A stretch of 64,000 nt of DNA, from NCBI GenBank assembly GCA_913020705.1, contig CAJWBY010000002.1, positions 14,921 through 78,920 on the forward strand, given 5' to 3'. Shown piece after piece: positions 61,177-64,000 of this stretch. The position numbers were made by a program, and so were the translations under genes. Every line of letters starts with the position of its first letter. Position 1 is the stretch's first letter. The notes under the pieces are model-generated. The model had not been told where the DNA came from. It made no database searches and worked only from the letters and a program-made list of their open reading frames with translations. The stretch is from an uncultured Colwellia sp. GTDB lineage: Bacteria; Pseudomonadota; Gammaproteobacteria; Enterobacterales; Alteromonadaceae.

Positions 61177-61554
61177 CTATTTTTTACTCATTGTTGCTAC
61201 TGAATCAAAGTCCTGTAAATCCACCTCGACTTCAATAGACCTGAAGAATTTCACAATCCTAGCAGGGTACAAAAAGTAACCTCTATATCGGCATTTTTTA
61301 GTGCGTAATAAATTGAAAGTAAACAACGCAACATAACATAAATAAATAAAGGGAATAAAAAATAAAAAAATAATTTTAAAGGCTTCTATACCTATAAAGT
61401 AAAAAAACACACCAACAAATAAAGAAAGAAACTTATGCTTTTTATAAGCCGGATATTCATGAAATTGAAAATAATCAAGTCTATTCATATACCAGTTCCC
61501 ACGTTTAGAACCTGATTCATTTACATATTTACTTCCTCTAAACTCATTCGACAT
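61177..61554 (-). CDS. Hypothetical membrane protein
   Basis: The 125-residue protein starts at the ATG at 61554 with GAGG eight bases upstream (a TTG four codons earlier is less likely). It has one broad hydrophobic region at about 42-82 (probably two helices, FLSLFVGVFFYFIGIEAFKIIFLFFIPFIYLCYVALF) and a basic tail (RTKKCRYRGYFLYPARIVKFFRSIEVEVDL). No family recognised. It lies 49 bp from the next small gene. Confidence 0.6.
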   Translation of the reverse strand: MSNEFRGSKYVNESGSKRGNWYMNRLDYFQFHEYPAYKKHKFLSLFVGVFFYFIGIEAFKIIFLFFIPFIYLCYVALFTFNLLRTKKCRYRGYFLYPARIVKFFRSIEVEVDLQDFDSVATMSKK

Positions 61555-61603
61555 ATAACACCTCAATTTGAAATAATAATAAAATATAGAAACACATAAC
61601 GCC

Positions 61604-61804
61604 TTAATGAGTAATGAGATCTACAACAAATGATTTACCACCGAAACCATGTTTATTACACTTTGCACGTACTATAATTTTTGATATTCCTACGGGTATT
61701 CTAATATTACATTGGCTTCGCGTAAATGGTTGTTCATTGACATGAGGATGACGAAGCTTAGGGGATCCAAACTTGGTTGAAAAAATAAGTATCCGTCCTG
61801 ACAT
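61604..61804 (-). CDS. Small hypothetical protein
   Basis: The 66-residue frame (MSGRILIFSTKFGSPKL... to KHGFGGKSFVVDLITH) has two Cys residues and no signal or membrane segment. A 12-bp palindrome (ATTGACGTCAAT, 61810-61821) lies just upstream and could be an operator or promoter element. The composition is compatible with coding, but length and context give little support. It could be a chance frame. Confidence 0.35.
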   Translation of the reverse strand: MSGRILIFSTKFGSPKLRHPHVNEQPFTRSQCNIRIPVGISKIIVRAKCNKHGFGGKSFVVDLITH

Positions 61805-62033
61805 TTAACATTGACGTCAATTTTTCCTAGATATATAACTTCCCTAACACGTCTTCTTTATTATTGGCCAATGAAATGAAATGAAATTATCTCTCCCAAT
61901 GTCATTATTGTCTAACAAAAAAGGATATATCTCCAATACTGATAACACCTTAAAAGCTTTGAATAATGTATGGCTACAATTACGAATCGATGGTCAGCAA
62001 CTCTAGATTTTTTTAATCAATGGGTTATAAGTT

Positions 62034-62495
62034 TTACCATAACTCTTTTATTAATGATAATTTACCATCTGTAAAGCCAAAAATAGCTAAGTATTTGTTA
62101 GTTTTTTCCCATTTACCATTTGCTTGAATAACGCCATGCGAATATTCAATCGCTATATGATTTTTGCCTTCTATAGAGTTGAGAATACGAATTTGATTTT
62201 TATCCGTTTTTTGGTATCTACCCAACTCAATGTTTCGTAGAAATGCCTTACGCCAGGTGTCTTTAGTAAAATTTGCCTCGTATTGAACGTGAATATATTT
62301 AACATCATCATGTGTTAAAGCAAGAAGCGCATCAACATCTGATGAGGTTGATCCTTTTTTAGCCACCTTATCAAGCGCGAAAAAATAGGCTTTTACCTGC
62401 TCTAATTGACAATACTCATCGCAATCTTTAGCCATTGATGAATAAGATAGAATAATGAAAGATAAACAAGTTATAACGTTAAATAATATTCGCAT
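62034..62495 (-). CDS. SnoaL/NTF2-like exported protein
   Basis: The 153-residue protein has a signal peptide (MRILFNVITCLSFIILSYSSMA, cut before KDC). It is followed by a cone-shaped NTF2-like fold (VKAYFFALDKVAKKG, VDALLALTHDDVKYIHVQYEANFTKDTWRKAFLRNIELGRY, HIAIEYSHGVIQANGKWEKTNKYLAIFGFTDGKLSLIKELW). Two Cys after the signal (CDEYC) may be joined. Such proteins act as isomerases or binding scaffolds; no activity can be assigned. It lies 116 bp downstream of a serine hydrolase gene and may be in the same transcript. Confidence 0.8.
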   Translation of the reverse strand: MRILFNVITCLSFIILSYSSMAKDCDEYCQLEQVKAYFFALDKVAKKGSTSSDVDALLALTHDDVKYIHVQYEANFTKDTWRKAFLRNIELGRYQKTDKNQIRILNSIEGKNHIAIEYSHGVIQANGKWEKTNKYLAIFGFTDGKLSLIKELW

Positions 62496-62611
62496 AAAAC
62501 CTCTACTGTTGAATAAATGCTTAATTAAGATTCAAATCATAAGTTAACTAATATAATCGAAGCACGTGCGCATCCGACTGTTATTTTTACGTTTGAAATA
62601 TTAATATAGAC

Positions 62612-63691
62612 TTAATTATAATGGGTAATAATTGTTCTCATTATCTGGGCTTGAAGATCATATGTATTGTCACCACCATTAGTTAAAATAGCAATTTCAA
62701 GCTTGTTCTTCTCATGAAAAAACAATTCTGTTTGATAACTATCTTGTGAACCGCCATGAGAATAAAAAGGCTGCTCACCCCAACCTATAATCCAGCCTAA
62801 ACCAAAGGTACCATCATCGCCAGCATCACTATGAACTTTAGTCATTAAACTTAACAACTTTTTACTAATAATTTTCCCTTCTTTCAACGCAATCATAAAG
62901 TTGTTTAGGTCGTCAATACTACTGACTTGTGCCATTGCGCCTGTTGTATATTGCTTTATTCCAAAGATAGAATCCGTTTTAGCATAATTAAGTGCATCAC
63001 CCATTTTAATCGTGACTCCTTTTTGAACAATATAGGTGTTTTTCATACTGGCAGGAATAAATATATTCTCAGTTAAATATTCTGAAAAACTAACGTTACT
63101 CACTTTTGCAATAACTTCAGCTAACAATACAAAGCAACTATTACAGTAGATCGCTTTATCGAAAGCTTGTGCTTTAACTTTGATACTTTTGGAGGATAGG
63201 AATTTTACAACATCTTGATTAGTAGACAAGTTTGCTAAATTCAAATGCGAGTCTGAAAAAAAGTCGTCAGAAATATATACTCGATGAGATAACAAATGCT
63301 TTATCGTAATATCTTTCCAATCTAAGGGTAACTCTGGAACGTATTTGGTTACAGGCTCGTCTAATGAAAGCTTTTTTTGCTCAACTAACTTCATAACTGC
63401 CAATGCAGTAAAAGGTTTACTGATTGAGCCTATTCTAAATCCTGTACTAGAGCTAATAGAAATATTTTCACCTTTGTTTGCAAGCCCTTTGCTTTTTTGA
63501 AATAAAATTTCATTACCTTTTTTAACGAGAACACTAACGCCTGGTTGGTCTTCTTCTTGATCTAATAGTATTAAATTTAACTTATCTATAAGCGTACTTT
63601 TATTATTTTGGGCATGAGCACTTCCAAATGCAATTGTGCTTATTATATAGATGAATGTAATAAGAAAAATTTGATTTTTCATTGTTTTCAT
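62612..63691 (-). CDS. Serine hydrolase, class C beta-lactamase-like
   Basis: The 359-residue protein has a signal peptide (cut after SAHA at about 27). The nucleophile motif SISK (Ser89, Lys92) is followed by PFTALAVMKLVEQKKLSLDEPVTKYVPELPLDW. A Tyr motif YCN lies at about 183, and the third motif HGG lies near the C-terminus (YSHGGSQDSY). This is the penicillin-binding-protein/esterase/class C fold, with many possible roles (D-aminopeptidase, esterase, peptidoglycan enzyme). It is full length. A degraded second serine hydrolase follows at the window end. Confidence 0.9.
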   Translation of the reverse strand: MKTMKNQIFLITFIYIISTIAFGSAHAQNNKSTLIDKLNLILLDQEEDQPGVSVLVKKGNEILFQKSKGLANKGENISISSSTGFRIGSISKPFTALAVMKLVEQKKLSLDEPVTKYVPELPLDWKDITIKHLLSHRVYISDDFFSDSHLNLANLSTNQDVVKFLSSKSIKVKAQAFDKAIYCNSCFVLLAEVIAKVSNVSFSEYLTENIFIPASMKNTYIVQKGVTIKMGDALNYAKTDSIFGIKQYTTGAMAQVSSIDDLNNFMIALKEGKIISKKLLSLMTKVHSDAGDDGTFGLGWIIGWGEQPFYSHGGSQDSYQTELFFHEKNKLEIAILTNGGDNTYDLQAQIMRTIITHYN

Positions 63692-63786
63692 TAATTATTT
63701 GTTCCTTGATTGAGATACACTTTAAAGTGATTAACGCCTAACTAATCGATGTAAAATTGTTGGCTAAAATATACCATGAACGCACT

Positions 63787-63820
63787 AACCAATATTTATC
63801 GCTATCGTTAAATATTGGTT
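63787..63820. repeat. 12-bp perfect inverted repeat
   Basis: AACCAATATTTA (63787-63798) and TAAATATTGGTT (63809-63820) flank a 10-nt loop. There is a short T-run only on the plus strand after the right arm. It overlaps the end of the degraded hydrolase frame and may be a terminator or a mobile-element footprint. Confidence 0.5.
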
Positions 63821-64000
63821 TTAAACCAGCTGACTTTGTAATCTCTTATAACGGCAATTCCAACACCAGGAACACCATAGTGTTTCATGCGATCTTATAA
63901 ACTCCATAGTTTATCGCCTTTGAAGCTATTGACAGGTGATAAACTGTTCTCGACATTTTTAATCAATTCTTGTTTGTCAGCCCAAGTATTAGAGATCGGA
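63808..64000 (-). pseudogene. Degraded N-terminal fragment of a class C-type serine hydrolase, cut by the window edge
   Basis: Read from the right edge, the frame gives ISNTWADKQELIKNVENSLSPVNSFKGDKLWSL, then a TAA, then DRMKHYGVPGVGIAVIRDYKVSWFKTNI and a stop. The MKHYGVPGVGIAVI motif is the usual N-terminal motif of beta-lactamase-family serine hydrolases, a few residues before the strand that leads to the nucleophile. The in-frame TAA and the early end make it a pseudogene. The nucleophile region is missing. Confidence 0.7.

Overview
This AT-rich window (by eye about 35% G+C) looks like a marine gammaproteobacterium of the Alteromonadales (Colwellia / Thalassotalea / Pseudoalteromonas type). 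The reasons are the protein families (DUF3718, DUF5329, DUF3565, many GGDEF/EAL and hybrid histidine-kinase proteins, MacB/FtsX exporters with their own regulators) and the base composition. No rRNA, tRNA or CRISPR array was recognised, and no intact transposase was found.

Layout. 1-4.4 kb: the start of an unknown gene, then a CHASE-kinase / response-regulator / REC-GGDEF-EAL operon. 4.8-9.0 kb: a DUF3718 protein, then a translationally coupled three-gene cassette: a YiiX-like papain-fold enzyme, a fusion of a haem-oxygenase-like diiron oxygenase to a BtaA-like aminocarboxypropyl transferase, and a GNAT. A divergent XRE-type regulator faces it. I consider this the best candidate for an undescribed system. 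9.1-16 kb: a di-haem peroxidase with a dedicated hybrid kinase, small membrane and lipoprotein genes, and a YeiH-type transporter.

16.3-21.3 kb is a complete plasmid-type replication and partition module on the minus strand: parA, parB, a small ribbon-helix-helix-like gene and repA (replication initiator A family). It is followed by an iteron origin with a consensus DnaA box and an AT-rich stretch, then a Tus-like gene. Two 19-bp palindromes flank parA, and the same inverted half-sites lie upstream of parA and of repA. Because the flanking genes include chromosome-type functions (cobO, sensors, exporters), the replicon is probably a chromid or megaplasmid, or an integrated plasmid. 21.3-23.0 kb is a 1.7-kb gene-free AT-rich stretch with nested inverted repeats.

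23-36 kb carries an NtrC/NtrB-controlled MacA/MacB-type export operon that is decaying: the sigma-54 activator has a frameshift in a C-run, the membrane fusion protein has an in-frame stop, and a nearby ATPase has Cys for the conserved Arg after its signature. Next to it are a hydrolase gene frameshifted by an 11-bp tandem duplication and a broken outer-membrane barrel gene. 36-51 kb is a signalling and housekeeping stretch: BvgS-like kinase, cobO, acetyltransferase, PAS-GGDEF-EAL, GGEEF cyclase, PAS kinase, SRAP and MepB. 51-61 kb includes AraC and PEBP genes and a second, intact export operon run by a LytS/LytTR pair, with a tyrosine-phosphatase-like lipoprotein between regulators and exporter. 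61-64 kb ends with small unknown genes, a SnoaL-like protein, a serine hydrolase and the degraded start of another serine hydrolase.
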